A stretch of 64,000 bases of DNA from Paracoccaceae bacterium (GTDB lineage: Bacteria; Pseudomonadota; Alphaproteobacteria; Rhodobacterales; Rhodobacteraceae): positions 1 to 64,000 of the forward strand of contig JAJEBG010000007.1 of assembly GCA_022824005.1 (NCBI GenBank), in the 5' to 3' direction. The notes below the pieces were generated by a model that did no database searches, was not told the DNA's origin, and worked only from the letters and a program-made list of their open reading frames with translations. Each line of letters begins with the position of its first letter. Positions within the stretch are counted from its first letter, which is position 1. The translations under genes were made by a program, and so were the position numbers. Shown here one piece after another: positions 8,195 through 18,701 of the stretch.

Positions 8195-9820
8195 TCATTG
8201 AATTTTTCTTTTGATGCGGGGTACCGTTGAGCGGTCTGTTTTTCGGTTTGGATTGAATTTGATTGTCTTGTTCCGCTTGCTGTCCTGTTGGGCATCAGGC
8301 GGTAATTTCGTGGTAATCGGACGGCCATCCACGACAGCGATGACCTCGTCCCCGGTCAAAGTCTCGTATTCTAGCAAACCCGAAGCAAGTCGCTCGAGCT
8401 CAACCCGTTTATCTTCAAGGATGGAGTGCGCCGTCTGATATCCCTCGTCGACAATTCGCCGCAGCTCGGCGTTGATCAACTCTTTCGTCTCGGGACTAGC
8501 GGCACTCTCGCCCATACCCGGCATCATGGGGGAGGATGATGGATCATCTGAATAATCAATCTTTCCCAGCTTTTCTGACATACCAAATTGTGTCACCATC
8601 GCGCGGGCGATAGAGGTGGCCTGTTTAATGTCGGAGGCCGCCCCTGATGTCACATTCTCTTTACCAAAAATGATCTCCTCGGCGGCCCGCCCACCCATCG
8701 CCATGGCAATCTTGGATTCATATTTTATCTTTGTGACGGTAATTTCATCCCGCTCCGGTTGCGAGTGAACAACGCCAAGCGCAAGGCCTCGGGGAATAAT
8801 CGTCACCTTGTGAATAGGGTCATGCTGTGGAACATTCAGTCCGACAACCGCATGACCGGCCTCGTGATAGGCAATGCGTTTGCGATCCTCATCCGTCATG
8901 ACCAAGGAGCGTCGCTCGGAACCGAGCACCACTTTATCCTTGGCATCTTCAAAATCTTCCATTGAAACGGACTTGCGCTGAACACGGGCCGCGAGGAGCG
9001 CCGCCTCATTAACGAGATTGGCCAAGTCCGCGCCCGAGAATCCGGGTGTGCCTCGAGCAATGGTTTTGAGATTGACATCAGGGCCAAGAACAACCTGGCG
9101 GCCGTGCACGCGCAAGATGGCTTCGCGTCCCTTTAGGTCGGGAACAGGAACCACAACCTGACGATCAAACCGTCCCGGGCGCAGCAAAGCCTTGTCAAGG
9201 ACATCTGGACGATTAGTGGCAGCGATAATGACAACACCATCGTTCGCTTCAAAACCATCCATTTCGACTAACAATTGATTAAGCGTCTGTTCGCGCTCGT
9301 CATTGCCGCCGCCATAGCCAACGCCACGTGCCCGTCCAACAGCATCAATTTCATCAACAAAGATTATGCAGGGCGCGTTTTTCTTGCCCTGCTCAAACAT
9401 ATCACGGACTCGAGATGCCCCGACACCGACAAACATTTGGACAAAATCCGAGCCAGAAATACTAAAGAACGGAACCCCTGCTTCACCGGCGATGGCTCGC
9501 GCCAACAAAGTCTTGCCAGTACCAGGAGGTCCCACAAGAAGAGCCCCTTTAGGAATCTTGCCCCCCAGCGCCGAAAACTTTTGCGGATGCCGTAAAAAGG
9601 CAACGATCTCTTCCAGTTCTTCTTTGGCTTCATCAATCCCCGCGACATCGGCAAACGTCACACTGATGCGATCTTCATTCAGCAATTTGGCTGGCGAGCG
9701 TCCATATCCCAGAATACCGCCCGGTCCGCCAGCTTGCTTGCGCGCGAAATAAATCATCACGCCCAAGATAATAAGTGCGATGATCAAACCGCCGGGCATC
9801 TTATCCCACCGCCCCAGCAC
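8195..9820 (-). CDS. FtsH-like AAA+ zinc metalloprotease lacking the periplasmic domain
   Basis: A 541-residue FtsH paralogue. It keeps one membrane segment (about residues 10-26), the AAA+ module with Walker A GPPGTGKT (about 97-104), Walker [11 protein letters not shown], the second region of homology, and the zinc protease site HEAGH (about 319-323). It lacks TM1 and the roughly 80-residue periplasmic domain of normal FtsH. A TGA lies four codons upstream of the GTG start in the same frame, so the truncation is not a mis-called start. It is 72 bp downstream of the complete ftsH and is probably a duplicate of it. It could form mixed hexamers with the full-length copy or a separate protease; this is inference. 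Confidence 0.9.
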   Translation of the reverse strand: MLGRWDKMPGGLIIALIILGVMIYFARKQAGGPGGILGYGRSPAKLLNEDRISVTFADVAGIDEAKEELEEIVAFLRHPQKFSALGGKIPKGALLVGPPGTGKTLLARAIAGEAGVPFFSISGSDFVQMFVGVGASRVRDMFEQGKKNAPCIIFVDEIDAVGRARGVGYGGGNDEREQTLNQLLVEMDGFEANDGVVIIAATNRPDVLDKALLRPGRFDRQVVVPVPDLKGREAILRVHGRQVVLGPDVNLKTIARGTPGFSGADLANLVNEAALLAARVQRKSVSMEDFEDAKDKVVLGSERRSLVMTDEDRKRIAYHEAGHAVVGLNVPQHDPIHKVTIIPRGLALGVVHSQPERDEITVTKIKYESKIAMAMGGRAAEEIIFGKENVTSGAASDIKQATSIARAMVTQFGMSEKLGKIDYSDDPSSSPMMPGMGESAASPETKELINAELRRIVDEGYQTAHSILEDKRVELERLASGLLEYETLTGDEVIAVVDGRPITTKLPPDAQQDSKRNKTIKFNPNRKTDRSTVPRIKRKIQ

Positions 9821-9892
9821 AGAGCCATCTCAAGCCTCCGTATTGCCGCTCGTAAGCCGATGTGTGACTTCCCCGACAACGCATGATCTTCA

Positions 9893-11806
9893 TTAAGAGG
9901 TCGGCTTTGGATTGAGGCGACCGCCCTCGGCGGCCCGCGGCCGACGCATCTTGGGAACTGTCGTGACCGTACTCTTAGAACCTTGAATGCGATCATCGGG
10001 GTCCTCCCGAGAGATATCTTCGCCTCTGATGATCTTTGTGATTTCATCCCCAGTCAGCGTTTCGTATTCTAAAAGGCCGTTGGCCAATCTCTCAAGTTCC
10101 TCGTCCTTTTCGATCAAAATGTTCTTGGCGGTGTCGTAACCCCAATCACAAATGCGCCGAACTTCTGCATCAATTGAATCCTGTGTGGCCGGGCTGAGGA
10201 CAGGCCCTTGATTGAAGTGGCCCAAATAGGTGTCGGTTTCATGGGCATAATCAATGTTCCCCAATTTGTCTGACATGCCAAACTGCGTCACCATAGCGCG
10301 CGCAATACGGGTAATCTGTTTGATGTCAGAAGCCGCTCCCGAGGTCACGTTATCAGCACCAAACTTCAACTCTTCAGCTGCTTTGCCCCCCATCGCCATG
10401 GCGATTTTCGAGCGATATTTGGTATAGGTGACGGAGAGTTGATCTCTCTCGGGCAGGGACAATACCAAACCGAGGGCGCGACCTCTTGGGATAATCGTCG
10501 CTTTATGGATAGGATCGTGCTGCGGCATGTTCATCCCCACAATCGCGTGCCCCGCCTCATGGTAAGCTGTCAACATCTTTTCTTCTTTGGTCATGACCAA
10601 AGACCGCCGCTCGGAGCCCATCATGACCTTGTCTTTGGCGTTCTCAAAATCTTCCATGACAACAAATTTTCGCCCCACCCGCGCCGCCAAAAGTGCCGCC
10701 TCATTGACCAGATTGGCCAAATCTGCTCCTGAAAATCCCGGTGTCCCCCGGGCAATCACCTTGAGAACCACATCCGGCCCCACTTTGACCTTGAGTGCAT
10801 GAACTTCAAGAATCTTTTCACGCCCCAAGACATCGGGGTTGGGCACCTCAACTTGTCGATCAAAACGTCCCGGACGTAACAGGGCCGGATCGAGCACATC
10901 AGGACGGTTTGTCGCGGCTAGAATGATCACTCCATCATTGGACTCAAACCCGTCCATCTCCACAAGCAATTGATTCAGAGTCTGTTCGCGCTCATCGTTG
11001 CCACCGCCAATTCCGATCCCACGTGAGCGGCCAACAGCATCAATTTCATCAATGAAAACAATGCAGGGCGAATTTCGCTTAGCCTGCTCAAACATATCGC
11101 GGACCCGCGAAGCACCGACACCGACAAACATTTCAACAAAATCGGATCCCGATATCGAAAAAAATGGTACCTCGGCCTCGCCGGCGATGGCTCGTGCAAG
11201 AAGAGTTTTGCCGGTGCCAGGAGAGCCAACGAGCAAGGCTCCTGTCGGAATCTTGCCACCGAGTTTAGAGAATCGATTGGGATCACGGAGGAATTCAACA
11301 ATCTCTTGCAACTCGTCTTTGGCTTCATCGATTCCTGCCACATCGTCGAACGTTACCCGGTCTTGCCTCTCATTGAGAAGTTTTGCCTTGGATTTACCGA
11401 AACCAAAAGCCCCCGATGAGCCGCCCTGCATTCGGTGCATGAAGAAAAACCAAATGGCGATGAGAATAATGAATGGCAATATCGGTCCAAGAAAGGCCAA
11501 CAATCCGCTTGGCTTCTGTGACTTTGCTTCCATGACCACATCGTTGGCCACAAGAAGGCTGGTGACATCAACTTCACGAGGGCGAATGGTCGTAAACTCT
11601 GAACCATCGGTCGTTCGAGCCAAAATTTCCTCGCCGTCCAATATCACAGACTCGACTTCACCCATCTCGACTTTCTCAAAAAATGTCGACAACGGGATGG
11701 TATTTTCAGAAGTCAGGTTCCGGCCGCTCGTGAACACGTTAAAAAGGACAATCACGAGGACAAAGAGTCCGCCCCAAAGCAAGAAGTTTTTGACACTGTT
11801 GTTCAC
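9893..11806 (-). CDS. ftsH: ATP-dependent zinc metalloprotease FtsH, full length
   Basis: A 637-residue inner-membrane AAA+ protease that degrades membrane proteins and short-lived regulators. I start at GTG 11806 because a GGGAGGG ribosome binding site precedes it and the protein then begins [11 protein letters not shown], as FtsH usually does. Order: TM1 (about 7-24), periplasmic domain, TM2 (about 104-123), AAA+ domain with Walker A at about 194-201, Walker [13 protein letters not shown], and protease motif HEAGH. Walker A reads GSPGTGKT instead of the usual GPPGTGKT. It follows tilS by about 110 bp, the conserved tilS-ftsH order, and is followed by a truncated paralogue. Confidence 0.95.
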   Translation of the reverse strand: MNNSVKNFLLWGGLFVLVIVLFNVFTSGRNLTSENTIPLSTFFEKVEMGEVESVILDGEEILARTTDGSEFTTIRPREVDVTSLLVANDVVMEAKSQKPSGLLAFLGPILPFIILIAIWFFFMHRMQGGSSGAFGFGKSKAKLLNERQDRVTFDDVAGIDEAKDELQEIVEFLRDPNRFSKLGGKIPTGALLVGSPGTGKTLLARAIAGEAEVPFFSISGSDFVEMFVGVGASRVRDMFEQAKRNSPCIVFIDEIDAVGRSRGIGIGGGNDEREQTLNQLLVEMDGFESNDGVIILAATNRPDVLDPALLRPGRFDRQVEVPNPDVLGREKILEVHALKVKVGPDVVLKVIARGTPGFSGADLANLVNEAALLAARVGRKFVVMEDFENAKDKVMMGSERRSLVMTKEEKMLTAYHEAGHAIVGMNMPQHDPIHKATIIPRGRALGLVLSLPERDQLSVTYTKYRSKIAMAMGGKAAEELKFGADNVTSGAASDIKQITRIARAMVTQFGMSDKLGNIDYAHETDTYLGHFNQGPVLSPATQDSIDAEVRRICDWGYDTAKNILIEKDEELERLANGLLEYETLTGDEITKIIRGEDISREDPDDRIQGSKSTVTTVPKMRRPRAAEGGRLNPKPTS

Positions 11807-11914
11807 AGTAAGCCCTCCCGAGACCAATTGAGCCCTCGAGAAAAGAACTCGCCGAGGATCGTCAAGGTCAGAGTTTGATATCCTGTTGAATATCTAATTG
11901 CAAAAAATGACAAT

Positions 11915-13144
11915 TCAACAAGCCTCTATCAAGAATCGATTCCACCACAAATTTGTACGACAAAAGGCAAATTTCCATTCGGCACGCAATCCAATGAAGG
12001 GCGACGCCCACAATTCCTGAGCTTTCCATAAGGCGGGAGTCGATGCGAGTACGGCCGGCCGTTTTGAACTCTGACCGAGCGCGGCGATCCGTAAATCCTC
12101 AGTCGCATCGGTCTTGACGAGCCGCCACCTCCCATCCCAGACTCTTGTTGTCGGCACGGGAGCGCCGCAGGCCGCCAACTCTCGTAGAATACAGAATCCA
12201 CCATCCAAATCCGGTTCAATGACACAGCCTGAGAGCGTCACTTTATTTGTCTTGATAGTGTCAAGAGCGGCCATCAGAGACGCCCGGCGGGGACGGTATT
12301 CATTTCCTGAAACAGCACGCAAGGCATCTGCACTGATTCTTAATTGCAAATCAATGGGCAAATGCCAGAATTTTTTTGTGAAGATTATTTCACCAAATTC
12401 GCCACAGCTAGCGCATTCATTGGCGGCCTTATCAGCGGCGGTCTCAAGGACAACTCGAGAAGACTGAAGACGTGAGGCGGTCGCCGATAATTGGTCGATG
12501 CCAAGTCCAATAGCTGATGTCCGTTCAATCAACCGTCGAGCTTTGATTCGATCGAATTGATCATCATCATTGCTAGGATCATCAATCCACTTAATCCCCC
12601 GTTGATTCAGAAAGCCACGAAGTTCGCTTCGGGAGTGATGAAGGAAGGGGCGTATCCAGACGATATCGTAGCGCTCAATTGTTTCTGTCATAGCACTCAG
12701 TCCATCGATTCCAGAGCCCCGTGCCAAATTCATCATGACGGTCTCCGCTTGGTCATTTTTGGTGTGCCCGAGCGCCACTAGTCGTATGGCCTCCGATTTC
12801 GCCCAATCTGCCATCATTTGATAGCGGGCGCGTCGTGCCAAATTCTGCAAATTACCCGTCTTGATGGGAGTCCAACTCAAGATTTTATGAGGCAAGCCCA
12901 ACTGATGCGATGCCTTGCCCACCCATTCCGCCTCCACACGTGACTCGTCTCGAAGCCCGTGATCAACAGTGACGACCTTGAGAGTCAGGGCGTGGCTTTG
13001 GCAAGTCTCGGCGAGAAGATGGAGTAGAGCCAACGAATCCCCTCCACCTGAAACAGCGACGGCGATCTTTCTCGTGCCCCCAATGAGTTCCGCCGGAAGC
13101 CGCTCTAAAAGGTCGTGAATGGAGTCCTTTAGATGTGCCTTCAA
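11915..13144 (-). CDS. tilS: tRNA(Ile)-lysidine synthetase
   Basis: A 409-residue cytoplasmic enzyme that converts the wobble C of tRNA-Ile(CAU) to lysidine with ATP and lysine. The N-terminal PP-loop ATPase motif SGGGDS is at residues 32-37, followed by VDHGLRDES and GHTKNDQAETVMMNLARGSG, all typical of TilS. The C-terminal part is poorly conserved, as usual. The start overlaps the cpoB stop by 4 bp, so translation is likely coupled. It belongs to the tol-pal-cpoB-tilS-ftsH cluster. Confidence 0.95.
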   Translation of the reverse strand: MKAHLKDSIHDLLERLPAELIGGTRKIAVAVSGGGDSLALLHLLAETCQSHALTLKVVTVDHGLRDESRVEAEWVGKASHQLGLPHKILSWTPIKTGNLQNLARRARYQMMADWAKSEAIRLVALGHTKNDQAETVMMNLARGSGIDGLSAMTETIERYDIVWIRPFLHHSRSELRGFLNQRGIKWIDDPSNDDDQFDRIKARRLIERTSAIGLGIDQLSATASRLQSSRVVLETAADKAANECASCGEFGEIIFTKKFWHLPIDLQLRISADALRAVSGNEYRPRRASLMAALDTIKTNKVTLSGCVIEPDLDGGFCILRELAACGAPVPTTRVWDGRWRLVKTDATEDLRIAALGQSSKRPAVLASTPALWKAQELWASPFIGLRAEWKFAFCRTNLWWNRFLIEAC

Positions 13145-13998
13145 TCGCAGTCCAATTTTGCCACTTCGGCATCAGCGAGTCCCGCTTCACCCGAATCGGG
13201 AAAGAAGGTCCCTACATTATTTAAAATTTCACAGGCATCCTGTTTTCTGTCAAGCTCGGTCAAACTCTCACCGAGACGCAGCAGCGCTTTTGGAGACATG
13301 GGACCATCTTGATTATTTTCAAAAGACGCAAAGAACGCCCGCCCGGCTTTTTCCCACAACCCTTCCACGACATAAATCTCACCAATAAAATATTGGGCGT
13401 CAGCGACAAACCGACCTTTCGGATAGGCATCAATCAGATCGAGAAACTGTTTCTGAGCCAATTGCAACTGTCCTCTTTGATAAGTCGCAAACGCCTCATT
13501 GAACAAACTCTCTTCCAGAATAGATAAATCGGTCACGACAGCCGGACTTTTCACCTCGTCTGACACAGCTTCATTGCCAACCACAGGTGTGCCAAGTGGA
13601 TCTCCCTCCGATAGCTGGCCAAAGTCTCCGCCTGAGATTTCGGCCAACATAAATTCGAGGTCGTTGATTTGGTTCTGACCATCTGACGCGATACGCAAAA
13701 TCTGAAACTCCAATTCTTCAATCTTGCTAATCGCTTGGCGCAACTCCTTCTCCAAAGCATCCAATTGCCGCAAAGCCCCCAAATCTGAAATTCCAATTTC
13801 TTTTTGCGCTGAGCGGCTCGGAATCAATTGCCGTCGGAGTTGCTCCATTTGCCCATAGAGATTGAGCAGTTGCAGTCGAATATCGGCAAGAGTCTCATCA
13901 TCGGCCGAAGAGACATCGCTTTGTGATGACGCGGTGGAGGTCGATAACGAAATGGCCATTATGCCGGCGCACGCAATCAAACTCCACCGTTTGAACAT
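13141..13998 (-). CDS. cpoB: Tol-Pal system coordinator CpoB (YbgF)
   Basis: A 285-residue periplasmic protein. A signal peptide (MFKRWSLIACAGIMAISL, cleavage near SS-QS) is followed by an N-terminal coiled coil (about residues 35-110). TPR repeats come at the C-terminus, including FNEAFATYQRGQLQLAQKQF, YPKGRFVADAQYFIGEIY and SPKALLRLGESLTEL. CpoB links Tol-Pal constriction of the outer membrane with cell-wall synthesis at division. It lies just after pal and overlaps tilS by 4 bp. About 70 residues between the coiled coil and the TPRs are acidic and low in complexity. Confidence 0.93.
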   Translation of the reverse strand: MFKRWSLIACAGIMAISLSTSTASSQSDVSSADDETLADIRLQLLNLYGQMEQLRRQLIPSRSAQKEIGISDLGALRQLDALEKELRQAISKIEELEFQILRIASDGQNQINDLEFMLAEISGGDFGQLSEGDPLGTPVVGNEAVSDEVKSPAVVTDLSILEESLFNEAFATYQRGQLQLAQKQFLDLIDAYPKGRFVADAQYFIGEIYVVEGLWEKAGRAFFASFENNQDGPMSPKALLRLGESLTELDRKQDACEILNNVGTFFPDSGEAGLADAEVAKLDCD

Positions 13999-13999
13999 T

Positions 14000-14524
14000 T
14001 TATCCCCTATCTTCTCTTCTCAAAGCGGTGACAGATCGGCGGTTCTTTGACCAGCATGATTCTGACGAACAGACAGCGACGGGACGCTCTTTACCATATG
14101 AGACCGTATTGAGACGGAAATCAGCGATTCCCAAATCGACAAGATACGCCTTGACCGCGGCCGCTCGACGGGCCCCTAAAGCAAGGTTGTATTCACGCGT
14201 CCCTTGCTCATCGGCATGCCCTTCAACGATGATCGAGTAGTCGGGATTTTGACTGAGCCACTCGGCTTGCTTACGCAAAACTTCCTCAGAGAAATTATTG
14301 ATCTGGCTTTGATCAACCTCAAAATAAACCGTATCGCCAATCAAACGGGAAAAATATTGCGGCGAGTCGGGCTCAAGGTCGGCTAAATCTGTCTGCGAGA
14401 TGAGATCACCCGTTGAATTTCCGCCTGATGGCGGAGCCCCGGGGGTGGGGGGTTGCGTTTGGCTACAAGCCGCGATGACCAACATGGCCAAAAGTGCCAG
14501 TGAGGATTTGATATAAGGTTTCAT
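14000..14524 (-). CDS. pal: peptidoglycan-associated lipoprotein Pal
   Basis: A 174-residue outer-membrane lipoprotein. The lipobox LLAMLVIAAC places the lipidated cysteine at residue 20; a Pro/Gly-rich linker follows, then an OmpA-like domain. Peptidoglycan-binding landmarks are DTVYFEVDQSQI, VEGHADEQGTREYNLALG and the basic C-terminal NRRSVTALR. It anchors the outer membrane to peptidoglycan and is pulled by the TolQRA motor through TolB. The gene lies between tolB and cpoB, the standard order. Confidence 0.96.
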   Translation of the reverse strand: MKPYIKSSLALLAMLVIAACSQTQPPTPGAPPSGGNSTGDLISQTDLADLEPDSPQYFSRLIGDTVYFEVDQSQINNFSEEVLRKQAEWLSQNPDYSIIVEGHADEQGTREYNLALGARRAAAVKAYLVDLGIADFRLNTVSYGKERPVAVCSSESCWSKNRRSVTALRREDRG

Positions 14525-14591
14525 TGTCCTGCCTTAGTTTGTTATTCTTGTTGATGCCTCAATAATGTTTTGAAGCGAGAAAGTCAAAGAA

Positions 14592-15938
14592 TCAGTTGCG
14601 CTGCGCTGACCAAGATGGATCGGAGCCAAATTGAGGGGTTGGTACCCGTTTCAGATTTCGTCCATACACATCGACGGAATAAATCGACGGTCCCCCTTCG
14701 GCCCCGGGAGTTTCTCGGAAAAACATCAGTGTGCGACCGTTGGGTGACCATGTGGGGCCTTCATCCAAGAACGACGACGTCAAAATGCGTTCCTCACTGC
14801 CATCTGCCCGCATCACCCCAATATGGAATTTACCGCGGTATTGTTTCGTAAAGGCGATAAAGTCGCCGGTCGGTGACCAGACGGGCGTACCGTACCGACC
14901 CTCGCCAAAACTGATGCGACGAGGCTTGGGACTCCCTCTTTGAAGAGACATCACATAAATCTGCTGTGTGCCGCTACGGTCTGACTCGAAGACCAACCAC
15001 TTGCCGTCAGGGGAGAATGAGGGCGCGGTGTCAATCGCGGCACTTGAGGTTAAGCGAGCAATCTGCCGGCTGCCAATTTCCACTTGGTAGATATCTGTAT
15101 TACCTCCTTCGGCGAGTGACAAAACAACCTTGCTGCCATCCGGCGAATAGCGAGGGGCAAAGGCCATATTGGCCGATTGGAGAATCGACTGTCGGGTCCC
15201 GCTATTGATATCAATCAAATAAACATTAGGGACTCCGGTCTCGTAGGATGTGTAGATAATACGATTGCCATCGGGTGAGAAACGTGGAGCCAAGACAATT
15301 GTCGATTGGTCGGTCAAAAGACGCACATTGGCACCGTCATAATCCATGATGGCCAATTGCTTTTGACGACGGCCTTTTGCACCCGATTCAGAAATGAACG
15401 CCACGCGGGAATCAAAGTAAGGCAATTCTCCTGTGATACGCTGGTAAATGGTGTCTGCGATCTTATGGGCGATTCGCCGATAACTGTTCTGACCCGCCTC
15501 AAATCTCATCCCCTTCCCCAGTTCAGCTTCGGCAAAAACATCATAAAGCCGGAAATTCACCGTCATTCTGTCGTTGCCGGTGGAGGATACAGAGCCGACC
15601 ATGAGCGCTTGAGCATTAATGGCTTTCCAATCGGCAAAGCGCACATTCTCGTTGAAATGAGTAATTGTTGAAAGATAAGCCTCTGACGGGATACGTCGAA
15701 ACAGACCCGTTCCGATAAGATCGTTAACAACCACCTCAGTCAATTGTCTGGCCAAGGTTTTATCAGCCGCAAGATCAGTCGTGAAAATGGGAAGAGCCAG
15801 CGGCATCGGTTCAATCACACCCTCGGTGATAACGATACGCAAGGGTTTAGACTCTGATTGTGAATGCACCTGTTGACCAAGAACGCAAAGGGTAAGTGCC
15901 AGCGTCAGAGTTGGCACAATTTTTTTTCTGGTGTTCAT
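14592..15938 (-). CDS. tolB: Tol-Pal system beta-propeller protein TolB
   Basis: A 448-residue periplasmic protein. The ATG at 15938 gives a proper signal peptide ([20 protein letters not shown], cleavage near HSQ) and overlaps the tolA stop by 4 bp. An N-terminal domain ([20 protein letters not shown] onward) is followed by a six-bladed propeller with repeated SPDG boxes: [52 protein letters not shown] and [13 protein letters not shown]. It shuttles between TolA and Pal during outer-membrane constriction. Length and order fit the family. Confidence 0.97.
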   Translation of the reverse strand: MNTRKKIVPTLTLALTLCVLGQQVHSQSESKPLRIVITEGVIEPMPLALPIFTTDLAADKTLARQLTEVVVNDLIGTGLFRRIPSEAYLSTITHFNENVRFADWKAINAQALMVGSVSSTGNDRMTVNFRLYDVFAEAELGKGMRFEAGQNSYRRIAHKIADTIYQRITGELPYFDSRVAFISESGAKGRRQKQLAIMDYDGANVRLLTDQSTIVLAPRFSPDGNRIIYTSYETGVPNVYLIDINSGTRQSILQSANMAFAPRYSPDGSKVVLSLAEGGNTDIYQVEIGSRQIARLTSSAAIDTAPSFSPDGKWLVFESDRSGTQQIYVMSLQRGSPKPRRISFGEGRYGTPVWSPTGDFIAFTKQYRGKFHIGVMRADGSEERILTSSFLDEGPTWSPNGRTLMFFRETPGAEGGPSIYSVDVYGRNLKRVPTPQFGSDPSWSAQRN

Positions 15939-17095
15939 CGTTTCCTCATTTCTTCGGGATTGAATACGATTTCTACACGCCGCCAACTCTCATATTTGTC
16001 AGGCGGCAATTCGTACCCTTGACTCAAACATCTCAATATAGCCCGCCGACCGGCTTCAAAGGCTTTCCGTGTCGCGGCCTCGCCACCCGGCGACGCACTC
16101 AACAGCTTTATGGAATCGGGAACCGGCCGGCCATTGGCCTGCAGCGACACCGAGATTGTGACAACAATTCGCTTGGCTTCATCGGAGAGCGACCCGAGGT
16201 TCCAGCATGCTTGTATGGCCCCCTTGAGACCATCTTTTTCGCTCGCCGTCAGTGGCGCTGTGAGGGATGACACAGGAATTTGATTGTCTGGTGCGTCTGC
16301 CTCTTCTTGCACGCCAGCAATGAGGGCCGCGATATCGACGCTCTCCTCATCTTCACGTTCGACGGGTTCAGGAGTTATATCTTCGGGAGGTGAAGTATCG
16401 AGGGGTTCAGCCTCCACAGATATGGGTTCAGGCTTTGGGGGCCGCCGTAAGGGTCGCCGGGTCAAAACGAGAGCTGTCGCCTCAGTCTCATCGGCCTCTG
16501 TCACCGTCTCGGTGGCGGTCTCCTCTTGCACGACCGCTTCAACCGTCTCCGGCTCAATCACCTCTTGCTTCTCTTCTTGAAATTCAGGAACCAAGGGCGG
16601 TGGCTGTGGTGAATCGACGGTTTCAGTTTTGGCTTCACTAGGTGGCTCGGGCACCGCGTCTTCGGCAATTCTAGGTGCCGCTTGCCGGGCCTCAATGTCA
16701 ACATCGGTATCAGTTTCGGCGATTGACACCACCTCCCTCTCATCGATCGGTCTTTCAAGCGGCTCTGAATCGATGGTCTCTTCAATTTCGGGTTCCGATT
16801 GTTGCGGTGGTTCTTGAGCCATATCGATTTCGACCATCTCGGCCTCTTCCACAATCGGCTCCGATGGCAACGTTGCCACTTCCGTTTCAATAACGTCGTT
16901 CGTCGGCTCTAGTCTCTTCTCCTCGTCTACGGTTTTAGGGAAGAGTGCACGTAATTCTTGGTCTGAAATCAATTCGACCTGTGCCGCATCAACAATGTCT
17001 GGCTGACTGTCATCAAAAGTGTCAATGCCACCAAAGACGAGCAGCCATAGCAGCAAGCCATGAGCGGTCGCTGAGATAATCGCACCTGTACGCAT
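15935..17095 (-). CDS. tolA: TolA-like energy-transducing periplasmic protein
   Basis: A 386-residue protein. A single N-terminal membrane anchor ([20 protein letters not shown], about 4-23) is followed by a long acidic Glu/Pro/Val/Thr-rich region (about 40-285). The C-terminal TonB/TolA-like domain begins near [18 protein letters not shown] and includes [15 protein letters not shown] and the paired-cysteine segment [12 protein letters not shown]. It transmits the proton-driven TolQR motion to TolB and Pal. The linker lacks the Ala/Lys-rich helical character of enterobacterial TolA, as is common in alphaproteobacteria. About 175 bp separate it from tolR, more than is usual inside this operon. 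Confidence 0.9.
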   Translation of the reverse strand: MRTGAIISATAHGLLLWLLVFGGIDTFDDSQPDIVDAAQVELISDQELRALFPKTVDEEKRLEPTNDVIETEVATLPSEPIVEEAEMVEIDMAQEPPQQSEPEIEETIDSEPLERPIDEREVVSIAETDTDVDIEARQAAPRIAEDAVPEPPSEAKTETVDSPQPPPLVPEFQEEKQEVIEPETVEAVVQEETATETVTEADETEATALVLTRRPLRRPPKPEPISVEAEPLDTSPPEDITPEPVEREDEESVDIAALIAGVQEEADAPDNQIPVSSLTAPLTASEKDGLKGAIQACWNLGSLSDEAKRIVVTISVSLQANGRPVPDSIKLLSASPGGEAATRKAFEAGRRAILRCLSQGYELPPDKYESWRRVEIVFNPEEMRKR

Positions 17096-17269
17096 TCAGC
17101 GATATCCCTGCCTGTCAGTCCCAAAACTCAAACAATCGCAATCAGATTGATCAAGGAAGGAGAGATGACGGGAGTGCCGCGACCAACGCTGTAGCGGAAA
17201 TCCGTCATTCCAGAACGAAGCCACAAACTGCAGCGTGACTGTCTAACAACCTCACAGATTCGATTTTGT

Positions 17270-17752
17270 TTACGACTCGGTGTCGTTTCCGAGAGAAGCC
17301 CCATTCGAATCCTCACTGCCGGTGACAAGGCCGATGTTGAGAAAACCCGCATCATTCAAATCTCCCATGACTTTCATGATCACTTGATAACGCGCATCCT
17401 TGTCACCTCGGACATAGATGCGGTCTGATTGCCTCTCCTCCATCACCGCCTGAAGTCGTTCAATTAATTCATCGCGCGGTATCTCCGAGGTTTGAAGAGC
17501 GAGGCGACCGTCTTTCGCTATTGAGAGCGTGAGGGGTTGCTCGTTCTCAGTCGGGAGTGGATTGGCATTGGTTTCTGGAAGTTCAATGGGTATTCCCACC
17601 GTCAGAAGCGGGGCCGCAACGACAAAGATGATCAACAGAACCAGAACCACATCGACAAATGGGGTGACATTGATTTCGGCAATTGGACGATGGGCGCGAC
17701 GTCGGCTGCGCCAGCTTCGTTGTTCTGATTTATAGGATGGTATCCCTCCCAT
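17270..17752 (-). CDS. tolR: TolR, biopolymer transport protein ExbD/TolR family
   Basis: A 160-residue inner-membrane stator partner of TolQ. After a basic N-terminus the motif AEINVTPFVDVVLVLLIIFVVAAPL forms the single membrane helix with the proton-accepting Asp. A periplasmic dimer domain with IYVRGDKDARYQVIMKVMGDL follows. The start is uncertain: ATG at 17752 (used here) or ATG at 17761, which would overlap the tolQ stop. Either gives a normal TolR. The gene follows tolQ directly. Confidence 0.94.
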   Translation of the reverse strand: MGGIPSYKSEQRSWRSRRRAHRPIAEINVTPFVDVVLVLLIIFVVAAPLLTVGIPIELPETNANPLPTENEQPLTLSIAKDGRLALQTSEIPRDELIERLQAVMEERQSDRIYVRGDKDARYQVIMKVMGDLNDAGFLNIGLVTGSEDSNGASLGNDTES

Positions 17753-17753
17753 C

Positions 17754-18449
17754 TCATTCATCCAGTTGTCGAGAAATAATGGTGAGGAATTCGTCAGCGA
17801 AGTCCTCAAAATTTCCCGCTAAACGGTCGGCGACGGTCGATAACTTATTGAAGAATACGACAGCTGGAATGGCGGCTAGCAAGCCCAAAGCTGTGGCCGC
17901 AAGCGCCTCTCCAATCCCCGGTGCCACGACGACCAGACTGGTTGTTTCTTGAACGCCGATCTCACCAAACACCCGCATAATTCCCCAGACGGTTCCAAAC
18001 AAACCGATAAAGGGCGCGGTCGAACCCACGGTGGCTAGGAAATCAAGACCTTGAGATAGACGATTGGTTTCGCGCGTCACCGCCAATCCCATAGCGCGTT
18101 CAATCCGCGTCCTCACACCAGCGATCAAATCCCCGTCAGAGCGATGTGATTTTTTCCATTCGTTCATCGCCGCACAGAAAATACGCTCTGATGCCCCTCT
18201 TGGTCTTTCAGATAAGGTCAAATACAGTTCATCAAGAGGTTGATTGGACCAGAATTTGCGATCAAACTCGAGCGAACCCCTTCGTACTCGACGATAGACG
18301 ATCAACTTCTGAAAAACGATAGCCCAAGTCCAAAAGGACGCCAAGAGAAGAACGAGCATCACGATCTTCACAACGAGGCCAGCTTTAAGAAAAAGACCAA
18401 GTACGGAAAAGTCCACGCCCGGCGCGGAAACAAGAGTCTCAATTTCCAT
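17754..18449 (-). CDS. tolQ: TolQ, proton channel subunit of the Tol-Pal motor
   Basis: A 231-residue MotA/TolQ/ExbB family membrane protein with three membrane helices, around residues 15-40 (VKIVMLVLLLASFWTWAIVF), 130-152 (LDFLATVGSTAPFIGLFGTV) and 165-190 (SLVVVAPGIGEALAATALGL). The family signature VGSTAPFIGLFGTVWGIM is intact. It forms the pentameric channel that powers TolA. It is the first gene of this tol transcript. In relatives ybgC is directly upstream, but here a SulP transporter on the other strand lies between them. Confidence 0.96.
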   Translation of the reverse strand: MEIETLVSAPGVDFSVLGLFLKAGLVVKIVMLVLLLASFWTWAIVFQKLIVYRRVRRGSLEFDRKFWSNQPLDELYLTLSERPRGASERIFCAAMNEWKKSHRSDGDLIAGVRTRIERAMGLAVTRETNRLSQGLDFLATVGSTAPFIGLFGTVWGIMRVFGEIGVQETTSLVVVAPGIGEALAATALGLLAAIPAVVFFNKLSTVADRLAGNFEDFADEFLTIISRQLDE

Positions 18450-18506
18450 TGCTAACGCTCACTGCTATGCCCTTGCCGCTTTAGTGCGGTTCTTTGAATT
18501 TCGTTA

Positions 18507-18526
18507 TTATCACAAAGCTGTGATAA
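18507..18526. promoter_or_regulatory. perfect inverted repeat between divergent tolQ and the SulP gene
   Basis: TTATCACA and TGTGATAA flank a 4-bp spacer AAGC. The 8-bp arms are perfect and lie 58 bp before tolQ and about 180 bp before the SulP start. No T-run follows on either side, so it is more likely an operator than a terminator. The binding factor is unknown. Confidence 0.4.
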
Positions 18527-18701
18527 ACAAAAGAGAGAAGAATCATGAAACCGTCTTGTTCAAACGTGAATTTTTGGACCAAGAACGACAGCAGACAATC
18601 AAAAACGTTCTTGAACATGGTTGATTGCAATTTACGAAATTTTTACTCATAACAACTCACAACCCTGAAACTATCTATTTCCATTCCTCGATAAGTGGAT
18701 T

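Noticed and set aside
10998-11831. Plus-strand frame of 277 codons opposite ftsH
   Set aside because: Antisense shadow of a highly conserved gene; Ser/Arg/Pro-rich with no family.
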